Both the position numbers and the translations under genes were made by a program. The notes under the pieces were generated by a model. It saw nothing but the letters and a program-made list of their open reading frames with translations. It did no database searches and was not told the DNA's origin. Positions 22,142 through 30,924 of a stretch of 64,000 nt of DNA are shown in pieces. Source of the stretch: Clostridiales bacterium (GTDB lineage Bacteria; Bacillota; Clostridia; Peptostreptococcales; Anaerovoracaceae). Where the stretch lies: the NCBI GenBank assembly GCA_015058215.1, contig SVCU01000002.1:1-64000 (forward strand), written 5' to 3'. Within the stretch, counting starts at the first letter, position 1. Every line of letters starts with the position of its first letter.

Positions 22142-22822
22142 GTGAAGAAAGAAACGCTTAGTATTTTTGTTGATGAATCCGGAGATTTTGGCGCTTTTGC
22201 AAAACATTCACCCTATTATATCGTGACGCTTGTGCTCCATGATCAAAGCGTTCCTTTACGCGAAGAAATCGATAAATTAGAAAGACGGATTCAGGAAAAA
22301 GGCTTTGTGCATCACGCAATTCATACCGGGCCGCTGATTCGACGGGAAGCGATTTACGAGAATGAAACCCGTGAGAAAAGACGCAGCCTGTTCAATACAC
22401 TGGTTCCGTTTACCCGAAAAATAGACATACGGTATATCAGCGTTTTGATCGAGAAAAAAGAGTGCCGTGATGAAATTACATTGGCGGCGAAGATTTCCCG
22501 AAAACTATCAGCGACGCTGCAAACCAAAATGGCGTTCTTCAACGAATTTGACCGCATCTTTGTGTATTACGATAACGGGCAAATTGAGCTGACAAAGATT
22601 TTGGTATCGGTATTTAACGCACTGTTTTCAAATGTGGAATTTCGCAAAGTACGTCCGATCGACTACACGTTATTTCAGGTTGCAGACCTATTCTGCACAC
22701 TGGAACTTCTTGCAAAAAAGATGGAGCAAAAGAACTTCTCTCAGTCAGAAGAAGAGTTCTTTTGCTCCACCAGAGAGTTCAAGAAAGACTATTTAAAGCC
22801 GCTGAGAAAGAAACAACTTTAA
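22142..22822 (+). CDS. DUF3800 family protein, putative RNase H-like nuclease
   Basis: A 226-residue protein starting at GTG (AAGGAG upstream) with the family's N-terminal FVDESGDFG near residue 9, a central KTDIRYI-type strand region, a VYYDNGQ segment and the C-terminal acidic QVADLFCTLELL. These acidic residues fit the RNase H-like fold proposed for DUF3800; no activity is established. It is AT-rich relative to its flanks and stands alone between the small RNA and a convergent gene. Such genes often sit in mobile or defence regions. Confidence 0.8.
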   Translation: MKKETLSIFVDESGDFGAFAKHSPYYIVTLVLHDQSVPLREEIDKLERRIQEKGFVHHAIHTGPLIRREAIYENETREKRRSLFNTLVPFTRKIDIRYISVLIEKKECRDEITLAAKISRKLSATLQTKMAFFNEFDRIFVYYDNGQIELTKILVSVFNALFSNVEFRKVRPIDYTLFQVADLFCTLELLAKKMEQKNFSQSEEEFFCSTREFKKDYLKPLRKKQL

Positions 22823-22826
22823 GAGT

Positions 22827-23138
22827 CTAATCTCCCACATAAGCGAAGCGGGGACCGCTGTAGCCCTCCCGCTCCACGTGCTCGTTCCACATGGCGGCGG
22901 GCCGCACCCAGATCAGGCGGTCGCCGTAGAGGGCCTGGTAGATGCAGAGCACCTCCGTGGTTTCGGAAGAAAGACCAATCGTTAATAGGCGATACTCGGA
23001 ACCCTTGAAATGACGGTATTTTCCCAGAGGAAGCTCCTTTTGCCAGCGGGCCAGTTCTTCGGCATAGGGTTCCTGGGGAGAGGCGGTTTGGGGTGCGTTT
23101 TGCAGAAGGGTCTGCAGATCTTTTGTGGAAGTGGTCAC
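22827..23138 (-). CDS. DUF1653 domain protein
   Basis: The 103-residue product carries the DUF1653 core: LGKYRHFKGSEYRLL, SSETTEVLCIYQALYGD and LIWVRPAAMW, ending GPRFAYVGD. The family has no known function. It starts at GTG with AAAGGAG in front, follows the GDPD gene by 38 bases on the same strand, and converges on the DUF3800 gene with only four bases between the stops and no visible terminator. Confidence 0.85.
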   Translation of the reverse strand: MTTSTKDLQTLLQNAPQTASPQEPYAEELARWQKELPLGKYRHFKGSEYRLLTIGLSSETTEVLCIYQALYGDRLIWVRPAAMWNEHVEREGYSGPRFAYVGD

Positions 23139-23176
23139 GAAAATCTCCTTTCAGGGGCGAAGGGCTGGCAGCCGGA

Positions 23177-24016
23177 TCATTTGTAGCGGGGCTGCGGAGC
23201 GTAGAACTGGAAGATCACAGCGTCGTTGGTTTCCTCTGCGGAGGGGTCCAGAGAGGTGTAGGCGAACCGCATGGCTCCCATACGGTGGCACAGCTTTACC
23301 AGGTTGGGCACCCGGCCGATGCCGTAGGCGATGAAGTGGGGCCGGGTCAGGAAGTTGGTCAGAAGATTGCCGAGCAGAAGTGCGGGCCAGTACTTCTTCC
23401 CCTTCCCCAGGGTTTCGGGGGCGGAGGCCAGCTGGCCGCGAAGCACTTCGGGGGCATTGACCTTGAACCAGCGCACCAAAGAGGGGTCAAAGCTTTCGAT
23501 GCAGTACTCGCCGTCGTAGGCTTTCAGCATTTCGTAGACCTTGCGGCAAAGTTCCTTTTTCTGGCGGCAGCTTTTCAGTTCCACCAGGAGAGGAGCTCTG
23601 CCGCCCACCATCTCCAGCACCTGAGAGAACAGCGGAATGCCGTAATTGGTGCCGCAGAGGCGGAGCTTCTTCAGTTCTTCCCAGGTCAGGTCTTCCACCT
23701 TGGCGGAAACACCGCAGACCCGGTCCAGGGTTTCGTCGTGGAACACCACCACCTGACCGTCGGCGGTCATGCGGACATCCAGCTCGGAGCCGTAGCCCTT
23801 GCAGGCGGCATCCACGAAGGCGGGCAGGGAATTTTCCGGAACGGATTTATCTTCTGTATGAAGGCCGCGATGGGCCAGGTTCTGCCCGTAGAACGGACGG
23901 CGCAGGGCTTCCGAGGATTTTCCGGGAGCCACCAGGAAGGTGAAAAGCCCGGCGGTGGCTGCGGCGGCGGTAAGGCCGGCGGCGGAAGCGATCAATGTTC
24001 TTGCAAGTGTACTCAT
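23177..24016 (-). CDS. Glycerophosphodiester phosphodiesterase, membrane-anchored
   Basis: Hydrolyses glycerophosphodiesters to glycerol 3-phosphate and an alcohol. The 279 residues start with an N-terminal hydrophobic anchor (SAAGLTAAAATAGLFTFL) and then show the GDPD signature: AHRGLH near 48, ENSLPAF, ELDVRMTADGQVVVFHD with the metal-binding Glu/Asp and catalytic His, VELKS and the C-terminal barrel strands. AAGGAG precedes the ATG. It is the first gene of a two-gene operon with the DUF1653 gene. Confidence 0.9.
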   Translation of the reverse strand: MSTLARTLIASAAGLTAAAATAGLFTFLVAPGKSSEALRRPFYGQNLAHRGLHTEDKSVPENSLPAFVDAACKGYGSELDVRMTADGQVVVFHDETLDRVCGVSAKVEDLTWEELKKLRLCGTNYGIPLFSQVLEMVGGRAPLLVELKSCRQKKELCRKVYEMLKAYDGEYCIESFDPSLVRWFKVNAPEVLRGQLASAPETLGKGKKYWPALLLGNLLTNFLTRPHFIAYGIGRVPNLVKLCHRMGAMRFAYTSLDPSAEETNDAVIFQFYAPQPRYK

Positions 24017-24035
24017 CCCAAATTCTCCTTATGAA

Positions 24036-24124
24036 GCCGGCCTCCGGCCGGCACGATCCGCGGCGCTGCAAATTCTGACGCGCCGCTTGTGCAGGCGGCG
24101 CCAGATCTGTTATTCGGCGCCGCC
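24036..24124. repeat. Three successive GC-arm hairpins between gdpD and the MFS gene
   Basis: Hairpin a: GCCGGCC/GGCCGGC (24036-24052). Hairpin b: GCGGCGC/GCGCCGC (24060-24086) with a 13-base loop TGCAAATTCTGAC. Hairpin c: GGCGGCGCC/GGCGCCGCC (24094-24124) with a 13-base loop AGATCTGTTATTC, followed by TTTTTT on the plus strand. b and c belong to the dispersed hairpin family of this window. Confidence 0.8.
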
Positions 24125-24238
24125 TTTTTTCCATCTTACACCAGGCGAAGCCTTACGGCAATTCTTTTCGGCACCACACGGAAAAAAGATGTTAATTTTC
24201 CGTGAACTTTCTTCCATATTGTATGCAAAATCTTGAAA

Positions 24239-24266
24239 TGGACAGCGGAATCCGTTACACTATAAT
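24239..24266 (+). promoter_or_regulatory. Promoter of the MFS-YugP-YibE/F-HD operon
   Basis: TGGACA (24239-24244), 16-base spacer, perfect TATAAT (24261-24266), 58 bases before the MFS gene. Confidence 0.7.
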
Positions 24267-24323
24267 GTAGGATATTTTATCCAGTTTTATTTTCGAGAAA
24301 ACAAAAGGGAGGAACATCACCCC

Positions 24324-25871
24324 ATGAAACTCAATTACAAACGCACTATTTTCGTCGGCTTCGCCTTCTTTCTGATCAGTCTGTTCTGGCAGGCCTACGA
24401 TACCATCATTCCCAAGATGCTGACCGACAAGTTCGGCATGTCTCAGAGCTGGTCCGGTGTCATCATGGCCATCGACAACGTGCTGGCCCTGTTCCTGCTC
24501 CCCCTCTTCGGCAACCTGTCCGATAAGTGCAAGAGCAAGAGCGGACGCAGAACGCCCTTCATCAAGATCGGCACCATTCTGGCCGTCTGCTTCCTGCTGC
24601 TGCTGACCTTCGCCGATATGCTGCAGCTGAAGCAGCTGGATCTGGTGGCTCCCGACGAACCCGCCGCTCAGGAGATCCTCTACGATGCAGACCTGACCAT
24701 CCAGACTCCCGGCGGCAAGGAAGTAGTGCTGCAGGATGCTTTCTCCAAATCCGAATACACCGCCATTACCATGTTCGATGAAAACGGTAAAACCACTGCC
24801 GATTATACCGACTACGTGGTTCCCGCCCGTCAGGCCTATGCCGCAGCGGTCACCGCAGAAAACCAGACCCCCCTCATCATTTTCGTGATTCTGCTCTTCG
24901 GCCTGCTGCTTTCCATGGCCACCTTCCGCAGCCCCGCAGTCGCCCTGATGCCCGACGTGACCATCAAGCCTCTGCGCAGTAAGGCCAACGCCATCATCAA
25001 CCTGATGGGTGCCCTGGGCGGCATCACCGTCCTGGTGCTGGGCATGGTCTTCGGCACCGGCAAAGCCCAGAATGCCCTCATGAGCTACGGCAGCTTCTTC
25101 AGCTGCATCGGTGCGCTGATGCTGATCGCCCTTCTGATCTTCCTGTGGCGTGTGAAGGAGCCCAAGTTCGTGGAAGAAATGGAAGCGGAAAGCGCCCGCC
25201 TGGGTCTGGACACCGGAGCCGATACCCCCGAAGAAGAAGTGGGGATCGCAGCCGCCGAGACCGCACCTGCCGAAACTCCTGCAAAGAGCGAAAAGCTGCC
25301 CAGAGAGAAAATGATCTCCCTGCTGCTGATCCTGGCTTCCGTCGTGCTCTGGTATCTGGGGTATAACGCCGTTACCAGCAAGTATTCCGTCTACGCCAGC
25401 AGCGTTCTGAACCTGGATTACAACATGACCTTGACCATCGCCTCCGCTGCCGCCATCGTGGCCTATCTGCCCGTGGGGATGATCGCCTCCAAGGTGGGCC
25501 GCAGAAAGACCATCCTGGCCGGTGTCCTAATGCTGGGCACCGCATTCCTGGCCGCTTCCTTCCTGCGTGCCGGCAGCAGCCCCATCGTCATGAACGCCCT
25601 TTTCGTTCTGGCCGGCATGGGCTGGGCCACCATCAATGTCAACAGTTATCCCATGGTGGTAGAGCTGTGCAAGGGTGACCAGGTGGGCAAATACACCGGA
25701 TTCTACTACACCGCCAGCATGGCTGCCCAGACCCTGACTCCGGTCCTTTCCGGTATCCTCATGGATAAGCTGGGTATGACCGTGCTCTTCCCCTACGGCT
25801 GCTTCTTCGTACTGGCAGCCTTCGCCACGATGTATTTCGTAAAACATGGGGATAATAAACCTACCGCATAA
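24324..25871 (+). CDS. MFS transporter with an extracytoplasmic insert
   Basis: A 515-residue major facilitator protein. The N-terminal half has the family loop GNLSDKCKSKSGRRTPFI between helices 2 and 3, a pattern seen in glycoside-cation symporter and SLC45-like sugar carriers. After helix 3 there is an unusual soluble stretch of about 70 residues (roughly 105-175) between membrane segments, and a second charged loop of about 50 residues (280-330) in the middle. The substrate is not evident. GGGAGG precedes the ATG. The YugP-like gene follows after 11 bases. Confidence 0.85.
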   Translation: MKLNYKRTIFVGFAFFLISLFWQAYDTIIPKMLTDKFGMSQSWSGVIMAIDNVLALFLLPLFGNLSDKCKSKSGRRTPFIKIGTILAVCFLLLLTFADMLQLKQLDLVAPDEPAAQEILYDADLTIQTPGGKEVVLQDAFSKSEYTAITMFDENGKTTADYTDYVVPARQAYAAAVTAENQTPLIIFVILLFGLLLSMATFRSPAVALMPDVTIKPLRSKANAIINLMGALGGITVLVLGMVFGTGKAQNALMSYGSFFSCIGALMLIALLIFLWRVKEPKFVEEMEAESARLGLDTGADTPEEEVGIAAAETAPAETPAKSEKLPREKMISLLLILASVVLWYLGYNAVTSKYSVYASSVLNLDYNMTLTIASAAAIVAYLPVGMIASKVGRRKTILAGVLMLGTAFLAASFLRAGSSPIVMNALFVLAGMGWATINVNSYPMVVELCKGDQVGKYTGFYYTASMAAQTLTPVLSGILMDKLGMTVLFPYGCFFVLAAFATMYFVKHGDNKPTA

Positions 25872-25882
25872 GGAGGGAAACC

Positions 25883-26587
25883 ATGTATATCGATTGGACC
25901 TATATCATTCTGGTATTGCCTGCAGTACTTTTCGCCAGCTGGGCGCAGATGCGGGTCAATTCCATCTTTAAAAAGTATTCCCAAACAGGAACGTCCCGGA
26001 ACGTGAGCGGCTACGATGCCGCCCGGGCCATTCTGGATGCCAACGGCCTGCGGAGCGTGCCCATCGAACGGGTCAGAGGAGACCTGACGGACCATTACGA
26101 CCCTCAAAGCCGGGTGCTGCGCCTGTCCGACAGCGTGTTCGGAAGCACTTCCGCCGCCGCTGTGGGTGTCGCTGCTCATGAAGCCGGCCATGCGGTGCAG
26201 CACGCTGCCGGTTATCGCCCTCTGGCGATTCGAAATGCCATCGTTCCCATCTGCAATTTCGGTTCCAAGATCGCCTTTCCCCTGGTGCTGATCGGTATCC
26301 TGTTCAGCTCTGCGGGGGCATTCTTCGTGAATCTGGCTTACGTGGGCGTGGCCTGCTTCGGCCTTGTCACCCTGTTCCAGCTGGTGACTCTGCCCACGGA
26401 ATTCAATGCCAGCAATCGCGCCATGGCCGGTATCCAGGCCTGCGGCCTGCTGAACGCAGAGGAAAGCACCGCCGCCAAGAAGGTGCTGTGGGCTGCCGCC
26501 ATGACCTATGTGGCCGCCCTGGCCGTTTCCCTGATGCAGCTGCTTCGCCTGCTCCTGCTGGTGGGCGGGAACAACCGCCGGAGGTAG
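25883..26587 (+). CDS. Membrane zinc metallopeptidase, YugP family
   Basis: A 234-residue membrane protein with the zinc-protease motif HEAGH (AAHEAGHAVQHA near residue 95), an N-terminal membrane helix, two central membrane segments after the motif and a C-terminal one. YugP-type proteins are M48-like membrane proteases of unknown target. The conserved VSGYDAARAILDANGL and DHYDPQSRVLRLSDSVF segments support the assignment. AGGAGG precedes the ATG. Confidence 0.9.
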   Translation: MYIDWTYIILVLPAVLFASWAQMRVNSIFKKYSQTGTSRNVSGYDAARAILDANGLRSVPIERVRGDLTDHYDPQSRVLRLSDSVFGSTSAAAVGVAAHEAGHAVQHAAGYRPLAIRNAIVPICNFGSKIAFPLVLIGILFSSAGAFFVNLAYVGVACFGLVTLFQLVTLPTEFNASNRAMAGIQACGLLNAEESTAAKKVLWAAAMTYVAALAVSLMQLLRLLLLVGGNNRRR

Positions 26588-26590
26588 CCG

Positions 26591-27916
26591 ATGAAAGCGA
26601 AGCGCAAGCAAAGACTGATCTATCTGGCCACCGTGCTTTTTTCCATCGTGTACCTCTTTGTGGGCTTCCGGCTGGCCACCGGCGGGGAACCCATTTTCGA
26701 CCCGGAGTATAACGGCAGCGTGAAAGCCCGGGTGGAAGTGATCAACGAAGTGAAGGAAGAAACGGTGACCCTCAACGGGATGGATTCCCAGACCGGGTAT
26801 ACGATCTATTTCGAAGCCCGCATGCTCAGCGGCGACCTGAAGGATCAGGTGGTCTATGCGGTGCAGTTCATCGATCCCTATTATTACCCGCAGCCTGCCC
26901 GGGTATCCGAGGGCGATAAGGTACTGATCTTTCTGGACAGCGAACTGGACCCCCAGGCAGACTGGGTGCTGATGGAATACGTGCGTACCGATGCCATGCT
27001 CTGGCTGGGGCTGTTCTTCGCCGCAGGCATCCTGCTCTTCGGCAGAATGAAAGGTGTGAACACCATCGTTTCCCTGGCCTTTACCTGTCTGGCCGTTTTC
27101 GTGGTGTTCATTCCCGCGGTGCTGGATGGACAGAACATCTACGTCTGGGCCATCGTCACCAGCGTTTACATTATCCTGATGACCATGTTCATCGTCTATG
27201 GGGCCAATCGTAAGAGTCTGGCGGCCGGTCTCGGCTGCTTTGCCGGCACACTGGTGGCCGGTCTTTTGACCATGATCATGGATGCCATCATCCATCTGAC
27301 GGGTATGCTCAACGAAGAATCCCTGTACCTGACCATGCTCAACAGCGAGATCGACCTGAAGGGTGTGATCTTCGGTGCCATCATCATCGGTGCTATCGGT
27401 GCCATCATGGATGTTTCCATGTCCATCGCCTCCTCTCTGGAGGAGATCAGTCAGGTGACGGACCATCCTACCCCTGCCCTGCTGATCCGTTCCGGTCTTT
27501 CCATCGGCCGCGACATCATGGGCACCATGGCCAACACTTTGGTGCTGGCTTACATCGGCAGCGGCCTTTCCGTGGTTCTGCTGTTGGTGGCGCACAACGG
27601 TTCCCTTCTGGAACTTCTGAACCGTGAAATGATCATCGTGGAGATCCTGCAGGCCCTGGCCGGCAGCATCGGCATCCTGATGACCATTCCCCTCACCTCG
27701 CTGATCAGCGCCCTGCTGCTGCGCCGTGCCCAGAACAAGGCCGTTTTGGAACAGGCTGGCCAGGAAAAGACTGGTGAAGAACCCCGGCCCAACCTCTGGG
27801 AGATCCCCCTGGAGGATCCGGATTACGACCCTTTCGCCCCGGCGGAGAAAAAGACCGGCGGCATGAATGAAACCGAACCTGCGGAACCCGGTTCCGCTGA
27901 ACATAAGGAGGCATAA
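26591..27916 (+). CDS. YibE/F family membrane protein
   Basis: 441 residues: an N-terminal membrane helix, a soluble beta-rich domain (about 40-125), then seven or eight membrane segments with the YibE/F pattern KGVNTIVSLAFTCLAVF, GAIIIGAIGAIMDVSMSIAS and SLLELLNREMIIVEILQALAGSIGI-type helices. In Lactococcus such proteins are needed for export of certain peptides, but the general role is open. The C-terminal 45 residues are acidic and Pro-rich. GGAGG lies at the end of the preceding gene, three bases from its stop, so translation is coupled. Confidence 0.88.
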   Translation: MKAKRKQRLIYLATVLFSIVYLFVGFRLATGGEPIFDPEYNGSVKARVEVINEVKEETVTLNGMDSQTGYTIYFEARMLSGDLKDQVVYAVQFIDPYYYPQPARVSEGDKVLIFLDSELDPQADWVLMEYVRTDAMLWLGLFFAAGILLFGRMKGVNTIVSLAFTCLAVFVVFIPAVLDGQNIYVWAIVTSVYIILMTMFIVYGANRKSLAAGLGCFAGTLVAGLLTMIMDAIIHLTGMLNEESLYLTMLNSEIDLKGVIFGAIIIGAIGAIMDVSMSIASSLEEISQVTDHPTPALLIRSGLSIGRDIMGTMANTLVLAYIGSGLSVVLLLVAHNGSLLELLNREMIIVEILQALAGSIGILMTIPLTSLISALLLRRAQNKAVLEQAGQEKTGEEPRPNLWEIPLEDPDYDPFAPAEKKTGGMNETEPAEPGSAEHKEA

Positions 27917-27918
27917 TT

Positions 27919-28488
27919 ATGGCTAAGATCCCTTCCCTGGAAGAAGCAAGAGAGATCCTGAAGAAGCACAACAAAGAAGAATTCCACCTGAAGCACGGGG
28001 AGATCGTTTCCGGCGTTATGCGCTACTTCGCCAAGAAGTATGATCCCGAACGGGAAGAATACTGGGCTGTGGTAGGTCTGCTGCACGATCTGGATTTTGA
28101 AGAATATCCCGACGAACATTGCGTCAAGCAGGTGGAACTGATGAAGCAGTACGAACTGGATGAAAGCATCATCCACTCCACCTGCTCTCATGGCTGGGGC
28201 GAAACCGGCACCACGGAAGAGCCCACCGATTTCATGGAAAAGATCCTCTTCGCCTGCGACGAACTGACGGGCCTCATCGGTGCCGTGGCCATCATGCGTC
28301 CGTCCAGGAGCGTGGACGACCTGGAACTGAAGTCCGTGAAGAAAAAGTATAAAAACCTGGGCTTCGCCGCCGGCTGCAGCCGTGAAGTGATCGGCAAGGG
28401 CGCCGAAATGCTGGGCTGGGAACTGGATGAGCTGATCAGTGAAACCATTCTGGCCATGCGCAGCATGAACCCCGAAGCCGGAATTTAG
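27919..28488 (+). CDS. HD-domain hydrolase-like protein
   Basis: A 189-residue HD-superfamily protein. Metal ligands are visible as H near residue 28 (HGEIVSGVM), HD in LLHDLDFEEYPDEH near 58, and D in ACDELTGL near 112. Family members act as phosphohydrolases; this subgroup is often annotated as hydrolase without a known substrate. It starts two bases after the YibE/F stop, with AAGGAGG inside that gene, and ends the operon that begins with the MFS gene. Confidence 0.85.
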   Translation: MAKIPSLEEAREILKKHNKEEFHLKHGEIVSGVMRYFAKKYDPEREEYWAVVGLLHDLDFEEYPDEHCVKQVELMKQYELDESIIHSTCSHGWGETGTTEEPTDFMEKILFACDELTGLIGAVAIMRPSRSVDDLELKSVKKKYKNLGFAAGCSREVIGKGAEMLGWELDELISETILAMRSMNPEAGI

Positions 28489-28517
28489 AGGCGAAATGCA
28501 GAGATAATTTGCAGACT

Positions 28518-28562
28518 GCGGGCCTTCGGCCCGCGCCAATGATCGAAACGGGCCTTCGGCCC
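28518..28562. repeat. Twin GGGCC-TTC-GGCCC hairpins
   Basis: GCGGGCC/GGCCCGC with loop TTC (28518-28534) and GGGCC/GGCCC with loop TTC (28550-28562). They lie between the HD gene and the threonine deaminase gene; no T run follows, so they are not clear terminators. Confidence 0.6.
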
Positions 28563-28593
28563 ACCCACAAAACTTGAATTTGGAGGCAGTAAC

Positions 28594-29802
28594 GTGGATA
28601 TTCAACTGAGAGATTTTGAACAGGCAGCAGAACGGCTGAAGAGCGTTGTTCACCATACGGAAATGGACCGGGTCACCACCTTCTCCGATATGACCGGCGG
28701 CCAGATCTACCTGAAATGCGAAAACCGGCAGAAAACCGGCTCTTTTAAGATCCGGGGTGCCAGCAACAAGATCGCGGCCATGATGGAACGGGGCGAAAAG
28801 GTGCCTGTCGTGGCATCTTCTGCAGGAAACCATGCCCAGGGCGTTGCCTATGCAGCCACCAAGTTGGGTCTGCCTGCTACCATCGTCATGCCCAAGACCG
28901 CACCCATCGCCAAGGTACAGGCCACGGAAGGCTACGGTGCCAAGGTGGTGCTTCACGGCGACCTTTACGACGATGCCTATGCCAAGGCCTGCCAGATCTG
29001 CGAAGAAGAAGGTGCCACCTTCCTCCATCCCTATAACGACCTGGAAGTGATCGCGGGTCAGGGTACTCTGGGTCTGGAGATCCTGCAGGATCTGCCCTAT
29101 GTGGACGTGGTCATCGTCCCTGCCGGCGGCGGCGGTCTGCTGGCCGGTGTGGCATCTGCCATCAAGCTGATCAACCCCAGAATCAAGGTCTACGGCGTGC
29201 AGGCGGAAGGTGCCAATGCCATCGCCAGAAGCTTTGCGGAAAAGAAGCTGGTCTGCACCGAAACCGCAGCCACCATCGCTGACGGTATTGCGGTAAAATC
29301 TCCCGGCGACATTACCGTGGAACTGATCAATCGGTATGCGGACGGCGTGCTCACCGTTTCCGACACGGAAATCGCCGATGCCATCCTGCTGCTGATGGAA
29401 CGCTGCAAGCAAATCGTGGAACCCGCCGGCGCCACCCCTCTGGCTGCCGTTCTCAGCGGCAAGCTGGATGTGAAGGACCAGCGCGTGGTCTGCGTCATGA
29501 GCGGCGGCAACATCGACGTCAGCTTCGTGCAGAGCATCATCGAGCGCGGCCTGGTGGCCCGCTATCGCCGCATCAAGTTCACCGCCACCCTGCTGGATAA
29601 GCCCGGCAGCCTGGTGCAGCTTTTGAACGTGATCGCAGACGCCGGTGCCAACATCCTGACCGTGGAACACGACAAGCTGAACCTGCGCCTGAACCCCAAC
29701 GAAACCAACGTACATATCGCCTGCGAAGTGGGCGGTAAGGATCACGGCGTCAACCTGATCGCCAAGCTCCGCCGCATGGGCTACCGCATCGATCTGGATT
29801 AA
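28594..29802 (+). CDS. ilvA: Threonine ammonia-lyase (PLP-dependent) with ACT domain
   Basis: Deaminates threonine to 2-oxobutanoate. The 402 residues carry the PLP lysine in TGSFKIRGASNK near residue 55, SAGNHAQGVAYAA near 85, the Gly-rich phosphate loop PAGGGGLLAG near 180, and a C-terminal ACT domain (about 325-402: KFTATLLDKPGSLVQLLNVI). The layout with one ACT domain fits the shorter allosteric or catabolic form rather than the two-ACT-domain IlvA of E. coli, so the gene symbol is by convention (tdcB is the alternative). The start is GTG with TTTGGAGG upstream. Confidence 0.9.
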   Translation: MDIQLRDFEQAAERLKSVVHHTEMDRVTTFSDMTGGQIYLKCENRQKTGSFKIRGASNKIAAMMERGEKVPVVASSAGNHAQGVAYAATKLGLPATIVMPKTAPIAKVQATEGYGAKVVLHGDLYDDAYAKACQICEEEGATFLHPYNDLEVIAGQGTLGLEILQDLPYVDVVIVPAGGGGLLAGVASAIKLINPRIKVYGVQAEGANAIARSFAEKKLVCTETAATIADGIAVKSPGDITVELINRYADGVLTVSDTEIADAILLLMERCKQIVEPAGATPLAAVLSGKLDVKDQRVVCVMSGGNIDVSFVQSIIERGLVARYRRIKFTATLLDKPGSLVQLLNVIADAGANILTVEHDKLNLRLNPNETNVHIACEVGGKDHGVNLIAKLRRMGYRIDLD

Positions 29803-29815
29803 CAAAGAGAAAAAG

Positions 29816-29845
29816 AACGAGCACCGCGCCTGCGGTGCTCGTTTT
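29816..29845 (+). terminator. Intrinsic terminator after threonine ammonia-lyase
   Basis: Stem AACGAGCACCGC (29816-29827) with GCGGTGCTCGTT (29832-29843), then T residues. It may also serve dinD on the other strand. Confidence 0.9.
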
Positions 29846-29854
29846 AAAATGCAT

Positions 29855-30715
29855 TTAATTATTATCGTCAGAGGGCAATGCAGAAACTTCTTTCGCCAGT
29901 TTCTTTTCCTGTGCTTTTACTCTGCGTTCCAGTTTTTTAATATCCTCGGCCGGGGGAAGTTCTTCCGGTTTGATTCCACGATCTCTAAGCATGTCCCGAA
30001 CGGATTGGTTGTTTTGAACATGCTCTTTGGTGATGGAAGGTTCTCCTTGCAGGTCTTTTTCTTCTACGTTGTAATTGGTCATTTCGTTGGCAAGATTTTT
30101 TGCGGCGATGGTTAGCGTAGGAAGAAAATCGGCCAAAGGACGGTTTCTGTTAACACTCAATTTGGTTTTCATTTCTTGGGTTGTATAACCACCAAACAAG
30201 GTTTGGTCGCCCTTGGAACGAATGCGGGCAAAACCGTCTTCGTCCACGCCGTGTTCATAAAGATTCTTTGAAAGTCGTTTTTCGGACTCTTTTAATTGTT
30301 CACGGGCTTCTGTACGCTCAATTAAAGAAATACGTTCTTCAATCAGTTCTTGCTTTCGAGTTTGAACGGCGAAGTATCCTTGCGCGAAAGCAATACTTTC
30401 TTTGCGCGGGTCACCGTTCTGGGCAATCAAATAGCAAGCATAGCGGGTCAGCATGTAGTCTTTTACGGTACGTTTTGACCCACTTCCGAGGGTGACCATT
30501 TTCGTGACCTCACGAAAATGGTCAAATGTTGAAATCCCAGCATTTTCACAGGATTCTTGTGCTCTGAAAATGGCCTTTTCGAAGTTCTCCCAGCGCTCGT
30601 AATCAAGCAAAACCATTAATTCGCGGGCATGCCAAAATTCAATGCCGGTCGTTTTTTCTGTATGAATGACAAGATCAAAATCACTTTTGATCTGCGTTAC
30701 TCTTTTTCTATCCAT
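29855..30715 (-). CDS. dinD: DNA-damage-inducible protein D (DinD family)
   Basis: A 286-residue protein. It begins with the BRO-like N-terminal domain of DinD (FWHARELMVLLDYERWENFEKAIFRAQ pattern, split here), then DYMLTRYACYLIAQNGDPRK, then a charged coiled region. E. coli DinD is SOS-induced and restrains RecA filaments. The start at 30715 is set by GAGGTG five bases upstream; a longer frame would begin inside the promoter. A LexA/DinR box in the promoter supports SOS control. Codon use is more AT-rich than the flanking core genes. Confidence 0.88.
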   Translation of the reverse strand: MDRKRVTQIKSDFDLVIHTEKTTGIEFWHARELMVLLDYERWENFEKAIFRAQESCENAGISTFDHFREVTKMVTLGSGSKRTVKDYMLTRYACYLIAQNGDPRKESIAFAQGYFAVQTRKQELIEERISLIERTEAREQLKESEKRLSKNLYEHGVDEDGFARIRSKGDQTLFGGYTTQEMKTKLSVNRNRPLADFLPTLTIAAKNLANEMTNYNVEEKDLQGEPSITKEHVQNNQSVRDMLRDRGIKPEELPPAEDIKKLERRVKAQEKKLAKEVSALPSDDNN

Positions 30716-30771
30716 AAGCACCTCACTAAGATATAGTCTGCAATAACGGGCTTTGGTCAAGGGGTAGTAAT

Positions 30772-30800
30772 AGTATATCACAAAAGAACATATGTTTCAA
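30772..30800 (-). promoter_or_regulatory. dinD promoter with embedded LexA (DinR) box
   Basis: On the minus strand TTGAAA (30795-30800), 17-base spacer, TATACT (30772-30777). AGAACATATGTTTC at 30785-30798 (plus strand) matches the Gram-positive SOS box CGAACRNRYGTTYC at 13 of 14 positions and covers the -35 end and spacer, so LexA binding would exclude polymerase. Confidence 0.82.
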
Positions 30801-30924
30801 TTGAAGCAGAGGGCGGAAAAGAAAGTATTTCTGTCCGTCGTAAGAAATTTGAAAGGCGGCGCGAAGTATTGTTTCTGCGGATGGTGATATACTACCCCTA
30901 TCAAAAGGATAAGGGGTATTTACC

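Noticed and set aside
24036..24124. The hairpin cluster as a plain terminator of gdpD or the MFS operon
   Set aside because: Both genes are transcribed away from it. The T run after the third hairpin would stop rightward transcription, for which there is no gene upstream.
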